Positions 17,564 to 31,586 of a DNA stretch of 64,000 nt are shown piece after piece; position 1 is the stretch's first letter, and every line of letters begins with the position of its first letter. Under the pieces are notes generated by a model, which saw nothing but the letters and a program-made list of their open reading frames with translations, did no database searches and was not told the origin of the DNA. Source of the stretch: Phytoactinopolyspora mesophila. GTDB taxonomy: Bacteria > Actinomycetota > Actinomycetes > Jiangellales > Jiangellaceae. Location: contig NZ_WLZY01000001.1 in assembly GCF_010122465.1 (NCBI RefSeq), positions 1-64,000 on the forward strand. The letters are read 5' to 3'. The position numbers and the translations under genes were made by a program.

Positions 17564-17824
17564 AAACAGCCGGTCTGAACCACGTTCCAGTTGCCTGAGA
17601 CGCGCCGCCGTCGGGCCCGCACTGACCTGCTGTTGCCGGGGGTGCCGATGTGCTGTGTTTATTGGCGCCGACCTGCTGTTGCGCGGGTCCCGACGCGCTG
17701 TGGCTGCTGAGGCCGGCGCGCCCGGTCAGCGCGCCGGCGAACAGTGTCTCCAGCAGCGTTATCCGGCACGAGGCAGCCGGCGGAGTCCCGCCCTGGAACG
17801 CGGACCGCTGCGTGTCGGCCCTGG

Positions 17825-19609
17825 CTACAGCGCGAGCTCTGCCAGCCGCTCGGAGATCCGGGTGTCGGTGGAGACCACCGGGGCCTCGCGGTGCACCCAG
17901 CCATCACCGCCGAAGTAGCGGCTGAAGATCTTCTCGGCTGTCCGGGTGGCCAGCGCCTGAGCGGTGAGCGTCGGGTTGGGGCCGCCCAGGCTGTTGGCCA
18001 GCGCGGCGTTGTCGGCAATGAACAGCCGCTTGACCCACCGCGCCTCCGCGTTCGCGTCGAGTACCGAGTCCTCCTCCGACGTACCCATCCGCATCGAGGA
18101 CTGCACATGCAGCAGCAGGGGCGGCCAGTCCACCCGCACCACTTTGCTTGCCCCGGCAGCCCGCAACATCTCGCCCGCTCGCCGGGCGACGAACTCCCGG
18201 TTGGCCAGCGTCCGGGCCGACCGCTGGCGCTGGTGGAAACGGACCTTCGGCACTGGGCCGTGCTCGTCGGCGGGGAATGCGGACAGCGTGACCCGGTTCT
18301 GCGCCTCGACGTCGTCGTCGGTGATCACCAGCACGTTGAGCAGCCGGTCGATCCCGTTCATCAGTGCGTCTTTCAGCTCTGGCCCGATCATCCGGCCGGC
18401 CGGTCCGTCCCAGGGCCCTTCGGGGCCCCGGCCATTGGCGTAGTGCCCGCGAATGCCGCTTTCGGAGAACGTGGCCGCGAACTGCTGTAACCCCGGGGTC
18501 AGCCCGACGTTCTCCATGCCGCCGCGCCCCGGGAAGTCCGCTCGCGCGGCCGACGCCGCGCCCCGGGACGAGCCGGTGTCGTCATCGAAGATCCCGATCA
18601 CCCAGTCGAAGAAGTGGTCGGTGTAACCGCGCCCTACCCATCCGTTGGGGTTGGGCAGCGCGCTGTTCAGCCACAACCGCGGGTCTTCGGTGCAACCGCC
18701 CGCGAGGACGACGACGGCGGCGTCCTCGCGGTGATGCTCGCCGGTAGCGCCCACTCGCCAGGTCACGCCGGTGGCGACGGTCTCCCCGCCGCGCTGCTCG
18801 GAGTGGATCTTCGTGACGTAGGCATCGGCGATCAGTTCAGCTGGACGGCCACCATCCGCCCACACGTCGGCGGTCAGCGCCATCGGCACGTAGCTGTTGT
18901 CCGTGGACCGTTTGGCTGCCAGGTTGCGGGGCGCGCCACGCGGCTTGGAGCAGCCCTGCATGCAGTACCCGCAGAACGTGCAGCCGGTGGCCTCCGGGAA
19001 ACGCAGGCGAGGGTCGTCGCGGCCGGTGATCTTCCCGGCCCAGCCGCCCGGCTGCAGGATCGCGTTCTCCTGCGGGCGGAACGAGTCCTCGGTGGTGGTC
19101 TTGGACGTCTGAACCGGCAGCCCGATGCCCTCGCAGCCACGGAAGAAGACGGATTCCTTGGTGCCCATGGCAGCGGTCTGGACCGGCAGGGTCGCCTCGA
19201 CCCACTCGAAGTACGGCACCAGGTCCTCGTAGGTGAACGGGAACAGGTGCGCGGTGTCATACGCGTCGCGGTCCGGTCCGTCGTACCCGGCGAAGACCCC
19301 TGCCATAGCGCGCGGGGAGTTACCGAAATAGTGCTGGGTGGTGCCGCCGACGCCGGACAGCTGCCAGATGAACGAGTTCTGCGGTGTCTCCCGGTACCAG
19401 GCCGGCGCGTCGCGGTTCTCCGGGCCGAACCGCAGGAAACCGGAGAGCGGATTGTTCGCGTCGTTTTCCAGATGTGTCCACTCCGACTCCGGATCGGCGT
19501 GCCGGGGACCGGCCTCCAAGAGCAGCACGTCCAGTCCGCGTGCGGCCAGCTCCTTGGCGACAACCGGGCCGCCACCGCCCGCGCCGATAACGATCACGTC
19601 GCGCATCAC
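17825..19609 (-). CDS. GMC-family oxidoreductase with ferredoxin-like cysteine cluster
   Basis: A 594-residue FAD-dependent GMC oxidoreductase. The FAD site is VIVIGAGGGGPVVAKELA at the N-terminus, and the C-terminal active-site region reads LLHVQSSMRMG followed by ADNAALANSLGGPNPT. A cluster C210-x2-C213-x2-C216-x3-C220 resembles an Fe-S ligand set; bacterial FAD-dependent glucose/sugar dehydrogenases of this family also carry an Fe-S cluster. It has no signal peptide. The upstream gene, overlapping by 4 nt, is Tat-exported, so the two may be exported as a folded complex. The substrate (sugar, alcohol or other) is not identifiable. Confidence 0.85.
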   Translation of the reverse strand: MMRDVIVIGAGGGGPVVAKELAARGLDVLLLEAGPRHADPESEWTHLENDANNPLSGFLRFGPENRDAPAWYRETPQNSFIWQLSGVGGTTQHYFGNSPRAMAGVFAGYDGPDRDAYDTAHLFPFTYEDLVPYFEWVEATLPVQTAAMGTKESVFFRGCEGIGLPVQTSKTTTEDSFRPQENAILQPGGWAGKITGRDDPRLRFPEATGCTFCGYCMQGCSKPRGAPRNLAAKRSTDNSYVPMALTADVWADGGRPAELIADAYVTKIHSEQRGGETVATGVTWRVGATGEHHREDAAVVVLAGGCTEDPRLWLNSALPNPNGWVGRGYTDHFFDWVIGIFDDDTGSSRGAASAARADFPGRGGMENVGLTPGLQQFAATFSESGIRGHYANGRGPEGPWDGPAGRMIGPELKDALMNGIDRLLNVLVITDDDVEAQNRVTLSAFPADEHGPVPKVRFHQRQRSARTLANREFVARRAGEMLRAAGASKVVRVDWPPLLLHVQSSMRMGTSEEDSVLDANAEARWVKRLFIADNAALANSLGGPNPTLTAQALATRTAEKIFSRYFGGDGWVHREAPVVSTDTRISERLAELAL

Positions 19610-20505
19610 GCGCTCACCTCGGTTCGATCCTCGTAATAGCCGATGAACTCGTTCCAGCCGTCGACCACGCCGTCAGGCTGGTAGCCGGACAGCTCCCAGC
19701 CGACGGGGCGCTCGATGAGCTCCTTGGTGCCGGGGTCGAAGACAGCGAACTCGTTGTGCGCACCGAAGGCCGAGAACTCGAGCAGCGCCCCCGCGAGGAA
19801 CTGCAGCAGGCCGGCCAGGGAGCTGGTGAGAGGTTCCGGCAGGTTGCTATCGAGCACCGCGAGCAGGTCCGCGTTGGGGCCCTCCAGCAACTCGAACGCG
19901 CGGCACTTCTCGTCGAGGCTGAGCCTGGCGAACGGCGACAGCAGCGAGCCGGTCACGGCCAGCGGGTTCACCTGCGTGGCCAGGAGGTTGAGCAGAAGCG
20001 CGACGACGAGCGACAACGGGACCGCCTGATCGTTTCGCAAGATGACCATGAGGGCCTGGTCGAGGGTGTTGACCTGGCCGAGCAGCAATGAGTGCAGGGA
20101 CGGCGGCAGCGGGATGCCGGTGTCGTCGAGCGCGGTGGCCAACGCGGTGGCCAGCGGGGTGGCGATCTGGTCGGGAAACGGCAGGAAGTTGTCGAGCGCG
20201 TTGATGATGAAGTCCGGTGCGCCGGCCTCTATCGCGCCAGGTTCGGAACGTGGCGTTCCCTGCGCGCGGGAGAACCGGTCCGGTCCTGGGCAGGTCATGA
20301 CCACGAGGCCGCTGAGTGTGTCCCGGGACAGCTCGGCCAGGAGTGGCTGGAGGAGGTCGACCAGGGGTTTCAGGAGGACGTCGGCATCGGCGGCCGTGGC
20401 TGTGCGGGGGAGTGTCAAGGGGATGGCGGTGCCCACCGCGGAGGCTGCACCAAGTACCCCGATGCGCGCCAGGAATGTGCGGCGCGCGATAAGTCGATCA
20501 GGCAT
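19606..20505 (-). CDS. Tat-exported partner protein of the GMC oxidoreductase
   Basis: A 299-residue protein with a twin-arginine signal: RRTFLAR, a hydrophobic stretch (about 16-32) and cleavage near ATAADA. Its mature part, with FINALDNFLPFPDQ and LLEFSAFGAHNEFAVF, has the look of the small-subunit-like proteins that accompany GMC dehydrogenases, though I cannot assign it to one family with confidence. It overlaps the oxidoreductase start, so a 1:1 complex is likely. Probable role: chaperoning or escorting the flavoprotein across the membrane, or linking it to an electron acceptor. Confidence 0.65.
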   Translation of the reverse strand: MPDRLIARRTFLARIGVLGAASAVGTAIPLTLPRTATAADADVLLKPLVDLLQPLLAELSRDTLSGLVVMTCPGPDRFSRAQGTPRSEPGAIEAGAPDFIINALDNFLPFPDQIATPLATALATALDDTGIPLPPSLHSLLLGQVNTLDQALMVILRNDQAVPLSLVVALLLNLLATQVNPLAVTGSLLSPFARLSLDEKCRAFELLEGPNADLLAVLDSNLPEPLTSSLAGLLQFLAGALLEFSAFGAHNEFAVFDPGTKELIERPVGWELSGYQPDGVVDGWNEFIGYYEDRTEVSA

Positions 20506-20645
20506 AGTCGCATCTTTCGGTCGCTGTCGGCGCGGGCTGAGAACGACGATGGGTGGTATGGACGACGAGCGGCATTGATGAGGGGCAGAGGGCAGAGGCA
20601 GACTCCGGCCGGTGAGCCGGGCAATGAGCCGAGGTCGCGGCGTGG

Positions 20646-20681
20646 GTTACGCGCAAGTAACTTATGGGTGCGTTGACCATA
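20646..20681. promoter_or_regulatory. Two adjacent palindromes between divergent genes
   Basis: GTTAC-N6-GTAAC (20646-20661) is followed by TATGG-N9-CCATA (20663-20667, 20677-20681). They lie about midway between the Tat protein gene (-) and trpB (+), a natural operator position. The first resembles the GTnAC-N6-GnAAC layout of GlnR boxes, but other regulators use similar sites. Confidence 0.35.
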
Positions 20682-20786
20682 GTGAGGCGATGGCGGCCGG
20701 TCAATGGTTCTGTGAAGAACTCGGCCGAACGGATGAGGGTGGGTGTCGGGAGGCATCCCGCGTGTCGCCTGCGCGACAATGGCGAC

Positions 20787-20792
20787 TACTGT
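20787..20792 (+). promoter_or_regulatory. Candidate -10 box for leaderless trpB
   Basis: TACTGT lies 7 nt before GTG 20800. Neither this GTG nor the ATG at 20779 has a Shine-Dalgarno sequence. The box supports initiation at 20800. No strong -35 is visible. Confidence 0.35.
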
Positions 20793-20799
20793 CGTCAGC

Positions 20800-22050
20800 G
20801 TGAGCGAGACGCCTAACGCCACCACTCAGTCCGAGACCCCCGGCCGGTTCGGCCCATACGGTGGCCGATATGTGCCGGAAGCGCTCGTCGCGGCCCTCGA
20901 CGAGTTAGATCGTGAATACCAAGCCGCAGTCGCCGACCCCGCTTTCGGGGCGGAGCTGGGCGGGCTGCTGAAGTCGTATACGGGACGGCCCACGCCGATC
21001 ACGGAGGCTGGCCGATTCGGGGCCGAAGCGGCATCCGGCGCGCGGATCCTGCTGAAGCGTGAAGACCTCAACCACACCGGGTCGCACAAGATCAACAACG
21101 TGCTCGGGCAGGCGTTGCTGACGAAGCGGATCGGCAAGAAACGGGTCATCGCCGAGACCGGGGCCGGCCAGCACGGCGTCGCGACCGCCACTGCGGCTGC
21201 CTTGATGGGTCTCGAATGCGTCATCTACATGGGCGAGGAGGACACCCGCAGGCAGGCGCTGAACGTCGCCCGTATGGAGCTGCTCGGCGCGACGGTCGTG
21301 CCGGTGTCCACCGGCTCGCGGACGCTGAAGGATGCGATCAACGAGGCCTTACGTGACTGGGTCACCAACGTCGACACCACCAATTACGTCTTCGGGACCG
21401 TTGCTGGTCCGCACCCGTTCCCCACCCTGGTCCGCGACCTGCAGCGGATCATCGGTGTCGAAGCGCGCCAGCAAGTTCTGGAGCTCACCGGAAAACTGCC
21501 GGATGCGGTGGCGGCGTGCGTCGGAGGCGGGTCGAACGCCATCGGCATCTTCCACGCCTTCATCGACGACGCCGAGGTCGCCCTGTACGGGTACGAAGCC
21601 GGCGGCGACGGCATCGACACCGGCAGACACGCCTCGACCATCAGCGCCGGGAGCCCTGGCGTGCTGCACGGCGCTCGCTCCTATCTGTTGCAGGACGAGT
21701 ACGGGCAGACCATCGAGTCGCATTCGATCTCGGCCGGCCTGGACTATCCCGGGGTGGGGCCGGAGCACTCCTGGCTGAGCGACTCCGGCCGTGCCGCCTA
21801 CGAGTCCGTGACCGACGCCGACGCCATGGAGGCTTTCCGGCTGTTGTGCCGGACGGAGGGGATCATCCCGGCCATCGAGAGCTCGCACGCGCTCGCCGGT
21901 GCTCGCCGCCTGGGCGCCAAGCTCGGCCCTGGTGCGGTGATCCTGGTGAACCTCTCCGGCCGAGGTGACAAGGACGTGGACACCGCCGCTCGCTGGTTCG
22001 GTTTGCTCGATGAGCAGAATCAGCCCAGTTCTGTGACGGAGGAGAAGTGA
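20800..22050 (+). CDS. trpB: Tryptophan synthase beta subunit
   Basis: PLP enzyme joining indole and serine. The sequence has [14 protein letters not shown], the PLP-lysine motif [58 protein letters not shown] and [10 protein letters not shown], a complete TrpB of normal size (416 residues from 20800). ATG 20779 would add seven residues. Its last codons (VTEEK, stop) and the surrounding bases are duplicated 89 bp further on, at the trpA start. Confidence 0.95.
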   Translation: MSETPNATTQSETPGRFGPYGGRYVPEALVAALDELDREYQAAVADPAFGAELGGLLKSYTGRPTPITEAGRFGAEAASGARILLKREDLNHTGSHKINNVLGQALLTKRIGKKRVIAETGAGQHGVATATAAALMGLECVIYMGEEDTRRQALNVARMELLGATVVPVSTGSRTLKDAINEALRDWVTNVDTTNYVFGTVAGPHPFPTLVRDLQRIIGVEARQQVLELTGKLPDAVAACVGGGSNAIGIFHAFIDDAEVALYGYEAGGDGIDTGRHASTISAGSPGVLHGARSYLLQDEYGQTIESHSISAGLDYPGVGPEHSWLSDSGRAAYESVTDADAMEAFRLLCRTEGIIPAIESSHALAGARRLGAKLGPGAVILVNLSGRGDKDVDTAARWFGLLDEQNQPSSVTEEK

Positions 22051-22141
22051 CGCGAGGGCGGAGTGGTCGGCGATGCGGAGCGAGCCGCCCGCGGAGCGCG
22101 AGCGGAACGGTATCCGACCATGTGACGGAGGAGAAGTGACG
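22032..22141. repeat. 21-bp direct repeats flanking a 68-bp insert at the trpB-trpA junction
   Basis: TGTGACGGAGGAGAAGTGACG occurs at 22032-22052 and 22121-22141. The first copy contains the trpB stop; the second contains the trpA ribosome site and GTG. The intervening 68 bp carry TGGTCGG (22064-22070) and its complement CCGACCA (22114-22120) near their ends. Confidence 0.9.
22047..22139 (+). CDS. Possible 30-codon ORF bridging trpB and trpA
   Basis: GTG 22047 overlaps the trpB stop (AAGTGA), and its own TGA (22137-22139) overlaps the trpA GTG in the same way. The predicted peptide is Arg/Ser-rich and ends VTEEK, the same last residues as TrpB. GGAGGAG precedes the start. It appears to be a by-product of the 89-bp duplication that keeps translation continuous; no function is implied. 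Confidence 0.3.
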   Translation: MTRGRSGRRCGASRPRSASGTVSDHVTEEK

Positions 22142-22936
22142 ACGGCGGCAGCGTTCGAGAAAGCCCGTGCGGAAGGACGCGCGGCGCTGGTCGGCTACCT
22201 GCCGGCTGGTTACCCGAGTGTCGACGGCGCGATCGACGCGTTCAAGGCGATGATCGATTCAGGCGTCGACATTGTGGAGGTAGGGCTTCCGTACAGCGAT
22301 CCGCTGATGGACGGCCCGGTGATCCAGACAGCGGTGGAGGCGGCCCTGAGGAACGGTGCCAACACCGGCGACGTGCTTCGCACGGTGGAAGCGGTGGCAG
22401 CGGCGACTGACGCGCCCACGCTGGTCATGTCCTACTGGAATCCGATCGACCGCTATGGCGTCGACAGATTCGCCAGGGACCTTGCCGCTGCCGGTGGCGC
22501 GGGTGTGATCACCCCGGATCTCATCCCGGACGAGGCTGGTGACTGGCTGCCCGCGGCCCGTCGCGACGATCTCGACACTGTCTTCCTGGTGGCGCCGTCG
22601 TCGACGGACGAGCGCATCGCGCTGACCACGGAGGCGTGCCGGGGTTTCGTGTACGCGGCGTCGACCATGGGCGTGACGGGTACCCGGGATCAGGTCGGTG
22701 GCGCGGCGGCAGAGCTGGTGGCGCGGACCCGCAAGACGACGGGCCTGCCGGTGGCGGTTGGTCTCGGGGTTTCCGACGCGGCTCAGGCCGCCGAGGTGGC
22801 CGGTTTCGCCGACGGTGTGATCGTCGGATCGGCGTTTGTGCGCTGCCTGCTCGAGGCGGACGACGCCGCTGCCGGTGCCCGCACGGCCGCCGCTCTGGCT
22901 GGCGAGCTTGCTCGAGGCGTTCGTCATCGGCCATGA
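22136..22936 (+). CDS. trpA: Tryptophan synthase alpha subunit
   Basis: Cleaves indole-3-glycerol phosphate to indole within the TrpA2B2 complex. The 266-residue barrel has ALVGYLPAGYPS, DIVEVGLPYSDPLMDGPVIQ with the catalytic Glu and Asp, VMSYWNPIDRYG, VTPDLIPDEA-type loop residues (ITPDLIPDEAGDW), VYAASTMGVTGTR and GLGVSDAAQA. GTG 22136 sits 3 nt after GGAGGAG and matches the family N-terminus. Last gene of the tryptophan block. Confidence 0.95.
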   Translation: MTTAAAFEKARAEGRAALVGYLPAGYPSVDGAIDAFKAMIDSGVDIVEVGLPYSDPLMDGPVIQTAVEAALRNGANTGDVLRTVEAVAAATDAPTLVMSYWNPIDRYGVDRFARDLAAAGGAGVITPDLIPDEAGDWLPAARRDDLDTVFLVAPSSTDERIALTTEACRGFVYAASTMGVTGTRDQVGGAAAELVARTRKTTGLPVAVGLGVSDAAQAAEVAGFADGVIVGSAFVRCLLEADDAAAGARTAAALAGELARGVRHRP

Positions 22937-23264
22937 GGCAGACACATCGTTGTCGAGTGGGTGACGGAAACGCCAACAGGTGGCCTCTCCGTCACCGGCT
23001 TGACAACGATGGTGGTGCCGGCGAGAGGGCAAGCTGCCGGTCACCATGCCACGGCGCTGGCGACGCCTGTAGTGGGCGAGCAAGTCGGCCGGGCAGGCGC
23101 GGCTCGTGTCTCCTTGACCGATCTGTGACCTGCGGATGCCCCTCGGGAACTCGCCCGTACCGCGTATAAGTTGTACCGTCGTCGGCGTTTCCATCTGCGC
23201 CGTGCGGCGGTCGGTGTCGTTGATGTCCTGTGTCGTTTCATGTCATGTGTGAGGAAGGCAGCTG
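22937..23264. other. Intergenic region trpA / DsbA-like gene
   Basis: Holds the inverted repeat at 22945-23011 soon after the trpA stop, suitable as a terminator. The rest (23012-23264) has no convincing gene. The stretch 23160-23250 is lower in GC and likely contains the downstream promoter, but no clear boxes are assigned. Confidence 0.5.
22945..23011. repeat. Inverted repeat downstream of trpA
   Basis: The 24-nt arms 22945-22968 (CATCGTTGTCGAG...) and 22988-23011 pair with three mismatches around a 19-nt loop. It begins 9 nt after the trpA stop. No T-tract follows. Confidence 0.75.
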
Positions 23265-24086
23265 ATGAGCTCCAAGAAGGCGGAGGCCCGCGAGCGGGTC
23301 AAGGCGATGCGCGAGGAGCAGGCGCGTAAGGATCGCGCCCGCGAGCGGATGATGCGCTTCGGTATCGCCGGCGCCGTACTAGTGGGTATTGCCATCATCG
23401 CCGTCGCGGTGATCAGCAACCGCGGAGGCGACGAAGACGGCCCGGTTGAGGTCCCGGAGGCCGCGATCAGCGATGAAGAAGGCATCTTGGTCGGTGACGC
23501 GGACGCGGCGGTCACTATCACCAACTGGATGGATTTCCTGTGCCCGCACTGCCGGACCTTTGAAGAGACCAATGCGGCGCTGATCGACGGATGGGTCGAG
23601 GCCGGCGAAGTCAACGTGGTGTACAACCCCGTTACCTACACCGGCGGCGTGAACTCGGGCCGGGCCAACAACGCACTGGCATGCGCCGCGGATGAGGGAA
23701 TGGCCGACGAGTTCGTCAAGGGTGCCTTCGCCCAGTTTCAGCAGTGGACCAACAACTCACTCGTCAGCCTCGGCTCCGACCTCGGCATCGGCGGCGACTA
23801 CGCGAGCTGCGTGCGCGACGGCACGTACTCGAACTGGTCGTCCGCGATGACCCAGGCGGCCCGCGACGCCGGCATCCAGGGCACCCCCACCATCTTCGTG
23901 AACGATCAGCCGGTCGAGGACTGGTCGCCCGAGGGGCTGACGGCCGCGGTCCAGGCAGCCGCTGGTGGTGAGGTCGACGACGAGGCCCCCGATGACGATG
24001 CCGCCGACGACGGAGCGGATGAGGACGGCGACACCGAGGACGATGCGGCCGAGGATGACGACGATGCCGACGCCGATGAAGACTAG
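23265..24086 (+). CDS. Membrane-anchored DsbA-like thioredoxin-fold protein
   Basis: A 273-residue extracytoplasmic thiol-disulfide protein. A basic N-terminus, one transmembrane helix (about 32-50) and a DsbA/Thioredoxin_4 domain carry the redox motif C93-P-H-C96 (FLCPHCRTF) and the cis-proline region GIQGTPTIFVN. It ends in about 55 residues made mostly of Asp, Glu, Ala and Gly. The family forms or isomerises disulfides in exported proteins. ATG 23265 follows AGGAAGGCAG. It precedes lgt by 27 bp. Confidence 0.85.
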   Translation: MSSKKAEARERVKAMREEQARKDRARERMMRFGIAGAVLVGIAIIAVAVISNRGGDEDGPVEVPEAAISDEEGILVGDADAAVTITNWMDFLCPHCRTFEETNAALIDGWVEAGEVNVVYNPVTYTGGVNSGRANNALACAADEGMADEFVKGAFAQFQQWTNNSLVSLGSDLGIGGDYASCVRDGTYSNWSSAMTQAARDAGIQGTPTIFVNDQPVEDWSPEGLTAAVQAAAGGEVDDEAPDDDAADDGADEDGDTEDDAAEDDDDADADED

Positions 24087-24101
24087 AACCCGCCGCAGCG
24101 G

Positions 24102-24107
24102 TACGGT
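24102..24107 (+). promoter_or_regulatory. Candidate -10 box for leaderless lgt
   Basis: TACGGT lies exactly 6 nt before the lgt GTG at 24114, which lacks a Shine-Dalgarno sequence. The same hexamer precedes GTG 61675. Confidence 0.4.
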
Positions 24108-24113
24108 CTCCCC

Positions 24114-25241
24114 GTGAACACGATCTTGCCGATTACGTTGCCGGTCGCCCTGCCGTCGTCCATCCCCAGTCCGGAGCAGGCCGAGATACAGCTCGGGCCG
24201 CTGCCGATACGTGCGTATGCGCTGGCCATCATCATCGGCATTGTGGTGGCCATCTGGCTGGGCACCCGGCGCTGGGCGGCCCGCGGTGGCGTGCCCGAGG
24301 CCGTCGTCGACATCGCCATCTGGGCGGTGCCATTCGGGATCGTGGGCGCCCGGATCTATCACGTCGTCACCGATTACCAGCTGTACTTCAGTGAGGGTCG
24401 CGACCCGATGCGCGCCTTCGAGATCTGGCAAGGTGGTCTCGGCATCTGGGGGGCGATCGCCGGTGGCGCGCTGGGCGCCTGGATCGCCTGCCGCCGGCGG
24501 AACATCCCGTTGCCCGCGATGGCCGACGCGCTCGCCCCAGGCATTCTGATCGCGCAGGGTATCGGCCGATGGGGCAACTACTTCAACAACGAGCTCTACG
24601 GCCGCCAGACTGACCTGCCGTGGGGCCTTGAAGTCCATCAGATGGAGAACGGCCGGGCCGTGCGTGGCCCGGACGGCGAGCCGGTGTTGCTGGACGGCTT
24701 GTACCACCCGACGTTCCTGTACGAGTCGTTGTGGGCCTTCGCGGTGGCCGGCCTGTTGATCTGGGCCGACCGCCGGTTCCGGCTCGGGCACGGCCGAGTG
24801 TTCGCGCTGTACGTCGCCGGGTACACGCTGGGGCGCAGCTTGTTCGAATACCTGCGCATCGACGAGGCGAACGAGATCCTCGGACTGCGGGTCAATCAAT
24901 GGGTCTCGGCGCTGCTGTTCGTGGCCGCGGTTGTCTACGTCATCTGGTCGGCGCGGACTCGGCCGGGCCGCGAAACACCGGAGGAACTGCGCGGCACATA
25001 CGCCGAACCAGGTGATGTGGCGGAGACCAGCGACGACGCGGAGAAACCCGAAGGGGCCGCTCCCGGCGGCACATCGACTGAGGACGAGTCCACCCCCACG
25101 TCCAGCGGTGACGAATCCAGCACTACCCGCGCCGGCGACGAGTCCGGCGACGCGGACGACGTCGCCGTGCCGCAGCGGACCGAGGCGGGCGGCGAATCCG
25201 GCTCGTCCGACGCTGAGGACACGCCGGGCAGTGAGAAGTAA
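24114..25241 (+). CDS. lgt: Prolipoprotein diacylglyceryl transferase
   Basis: Integral membrane enzyme transferring diacylglycerol from phosphatidylglycerol to the lipobox cysteine of prolipoproteins. Seven or so membrane helices carry the family residues IRAYALAIIIG, GARIYHVVTD, the Lgt signature GRWGNYFNNELYG, and YHPTFLYESLW. The core ends near residue 285. A roughly 90-residue hydrophilic tail rich in Glu, Asp, Ser, Thr and Gly follows, and is not needed in compact homologues. Several lipoproteins encoded in this window are its expected substrates. Confidence 0.93.
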   Translation: MNTILPITLPVALPSSIPSPEQAEIQLGPLPIRAYALAIIIGIVVAIWLGTRRWAARGGVPEAVVDIAIWAVPFGIVGARIYHVVTDYQLYFSEGRDPMRAFEIWQGGLGIWGAIAGGALGAWIACRRRNIPLPAMADALAPGILIAQGIGRWGNYFNNELYGRQTDLPWGLEVHQMENGRAVRGPDGEPVLLDGLYHPTFLYESLWAFAVAGLLIWADRRFRLGHGRVFALYVAGYTLGRSLFEYLRIDEANEILGLRVNQWVSALLFVAAVVYVIWSARTRPGRETPEELRGTYAEPGDVAETSDDAEKPEGAAPGGTSTEDESTPTSSGDESSTTRAGDESGDADDVAVPQRTEAGGESGSSDAEDTPGSEK

Positions 25242-25587
25242 CACGACGACCCCATTGCGCGTGATACCTCTCGTGACCGATGATGTCGTAGAGATTACGT
25301 AGCGTCCGGCAACTGTCTTCGCCGACAGCGGCCGGACGCTTCTGACCTCGATATACGGTAAGGTCGCATTGGCGCAGTGCCAGCGGTTGCCAGTTCATCG
25401 GTGGCCTGAGGTAGGTCATGCGCGGCATTGGCGCCGTCGCTGCCGGACGTTGTTTGTCCATTTATGGTGAGACAAGACAACATTTCGCTGTGCTGATGAT
25501 GTAACCTCCACGAAACTCGTCAGAGCTTTTTGGGCCAGCGCTGTCCCGCCCGACCCGCCGCCAGGATCTAAGACGACGGGAGTGCCG
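25242..25587. other. Intergenic region lgt / gltB
   Basis: About 345 bases with lower GC than the genes. It contains a terminator-like hairpin (25302-25339) and then a stretch 25440-25530 rich in A and T that likely includes the gltB promoter; TATGGT at 25463-25468 is a candidate -10. No gene or recognised riboswitch is evident. Confidence 0.5.
25302..25339 (+). terminator. Hairpin downstream of lgt
   Basis: GCGTCCGGC (25302-25310) pairs with GCCGGACGC (25331-25339), and inside CTGTC pairs with GACAG, giving a strong two-part stem. The following bases are TTCTG, not a long T-tract, so the termination role is likely but not certain. Confidence 0.55.
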
Positions 25588-30112
<4,525 letters not shown>

Positions 30113-30120
<8 letters not shown>

Positions 30121-31582
30121 TCCCCGTGGGTTCCTGACCACCGAGCGGCAAGGCGCCAAGGCGCGACCCGTCGCGGAGCGGCTCAAGGACTGGAAAGAGG
30201 TCTACCCGGAGCCGGGTATCGGCAAGACACTTCTGCCGATCATCACCAAGCAGGCCGGACGCTGCATGGACTGCGGTATCCCGTTCTGCCACCAGGGCTG
30301 CCCGTTGGGCAACCTGATCCCGGAGTGGAACGACCTCGTGTGGCGCGACGACTGGCGTGCCGCGGCCGAGCGGCTGCACGCGACCAACAACTTCCCGGAG
30401 TTCACTGGCCGCGTCTGCCCGGCGCCATGTGAGGCGGCCTGCGTCGTCGCCATCGCCGACGACGCAGTGACCATCAAGAACGTCGAGGTCTCCATCATCG
30501 ACCGGGCTTTCGACGAGGGCTGGGTCGTGCCGCAACCACCGGAGCGGCTGACTGATCGCACCGTTGCCGTGATCGGCTCCGGACCGGCCGGTCTGGCCGT
30601 CGCCCAGCAGCTCACCCGGGCCGGGCACACGGTGGCGGTATACGAGCGCGACGACCGCGTCGGCGGCCTGCTGCGTTACGGCATCCCCGAGTTCAAGATG
30701 GAGAAGCGCCACGTCGACCGGCGCCTGGACCAGATGCGGGCCGAGGGCACCATCTTCCGCACCGGTGTCGAGGTGGGTAAGACGCTCACCGGGCAGGAAC
30801 TGAAGTCGAAGTACGACGCCGTGGTGCTGGCCGTCGGCGCGACCGCCGCCCGCGATCTGTCCGTTCCCGGGCGCGAGCTCGAGGGCATCCACCAGGCCAT
30901 GGAGTACCTGCCGCAGGCGAACCGCGTCGCGCTCGGCGAGACCGTGCCGGACCAGATCACCGCCGCGGGCAAACACGTGGTCATCATCGGTGGTGGTGAC
31001 ACCGGAGCCGACTGCTTGGGTACAGCACACCGGCAAGGTGCCGCCTCGGTGACCCAGCTGGAGATCATGCCCCAGCCGCCGGACTCACCGCATCCGTCCA
31101 CACCGTGGCCCACGTGGCCGCTGATGCTGCGGACCTCCAGCGCCCATGAGGAAGGCGGGGAACGCGTCTACTCGGTCTCCACGCAGGAGTTCCTCGGCGA
31201 TGGGTCGGGGCGGGTGCGTGCACTGAAGCTGGTGGAGATCCGGATGGGTGAGAACGGGTTCGAGCCGGTCGAGGGTACCGAGCGAGAACTACCCGCTGAC
31301 CTGGTGTTGTTTGCCATGGGCTTCCTCGGCCCGGAGCGCTCGCCGCTGATCGAACAGCTCGGAGTGGAGCTGGACCAGCGGGGCAACGTGGTCCGCGACG
31401 GTGCATACGAGACCAGCGTGCCGGGTGTCTTCGTGGCCGGAGATGCCGGGCGCGGACAGTCGCTGATCGTGTGGGCCATCGCCGAGGGGCGGGCCTGCGC
31501 GGCCGGCGTCGACCGCTGGCTGACGGGGGCCGACCGCCTGCCGTCGCCCGTCGCGCCGACCGACCGCCCGTTGGTCGTGTGA
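30113..31582 (+). CDS. gltD: Glutamate synthase small subunit
   Basis: Passes electrons from NADPH through FAD and two 4Fe-4S clusters to GltB. The 489-residue protein has cluster cysteines in [17 protein letters not shown] and [10 protein letters not shown], the FAD-binding [15 protein letters not shown], the NADPH-binding [14 protein letters not shown], and [14 protein letters not shown] near the end. Its ATG lies inside the 3' end of gltB (8-nt overlap), so the two are coupled and made in matched amounts. Confidence 0.96.
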
Positions 31583-31586
31583 CTGT

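Larger units (their letters stand above)
17253..17824. other. Repeat-rich intergenic region trpC / GMC oxidoreductase
   Basis: A 572-base gap between convergent genes. It holds an inverse copy of the 20-bp dispersed repeat (17354-17373), an 18-bp-stem hairpin of the same family (17519-17563), and a repeated GACCTGCTGTTG further on (near 17624 and 17669). Short frames through it lack ribosome sites and recognisable products. Confidence 0.55.
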
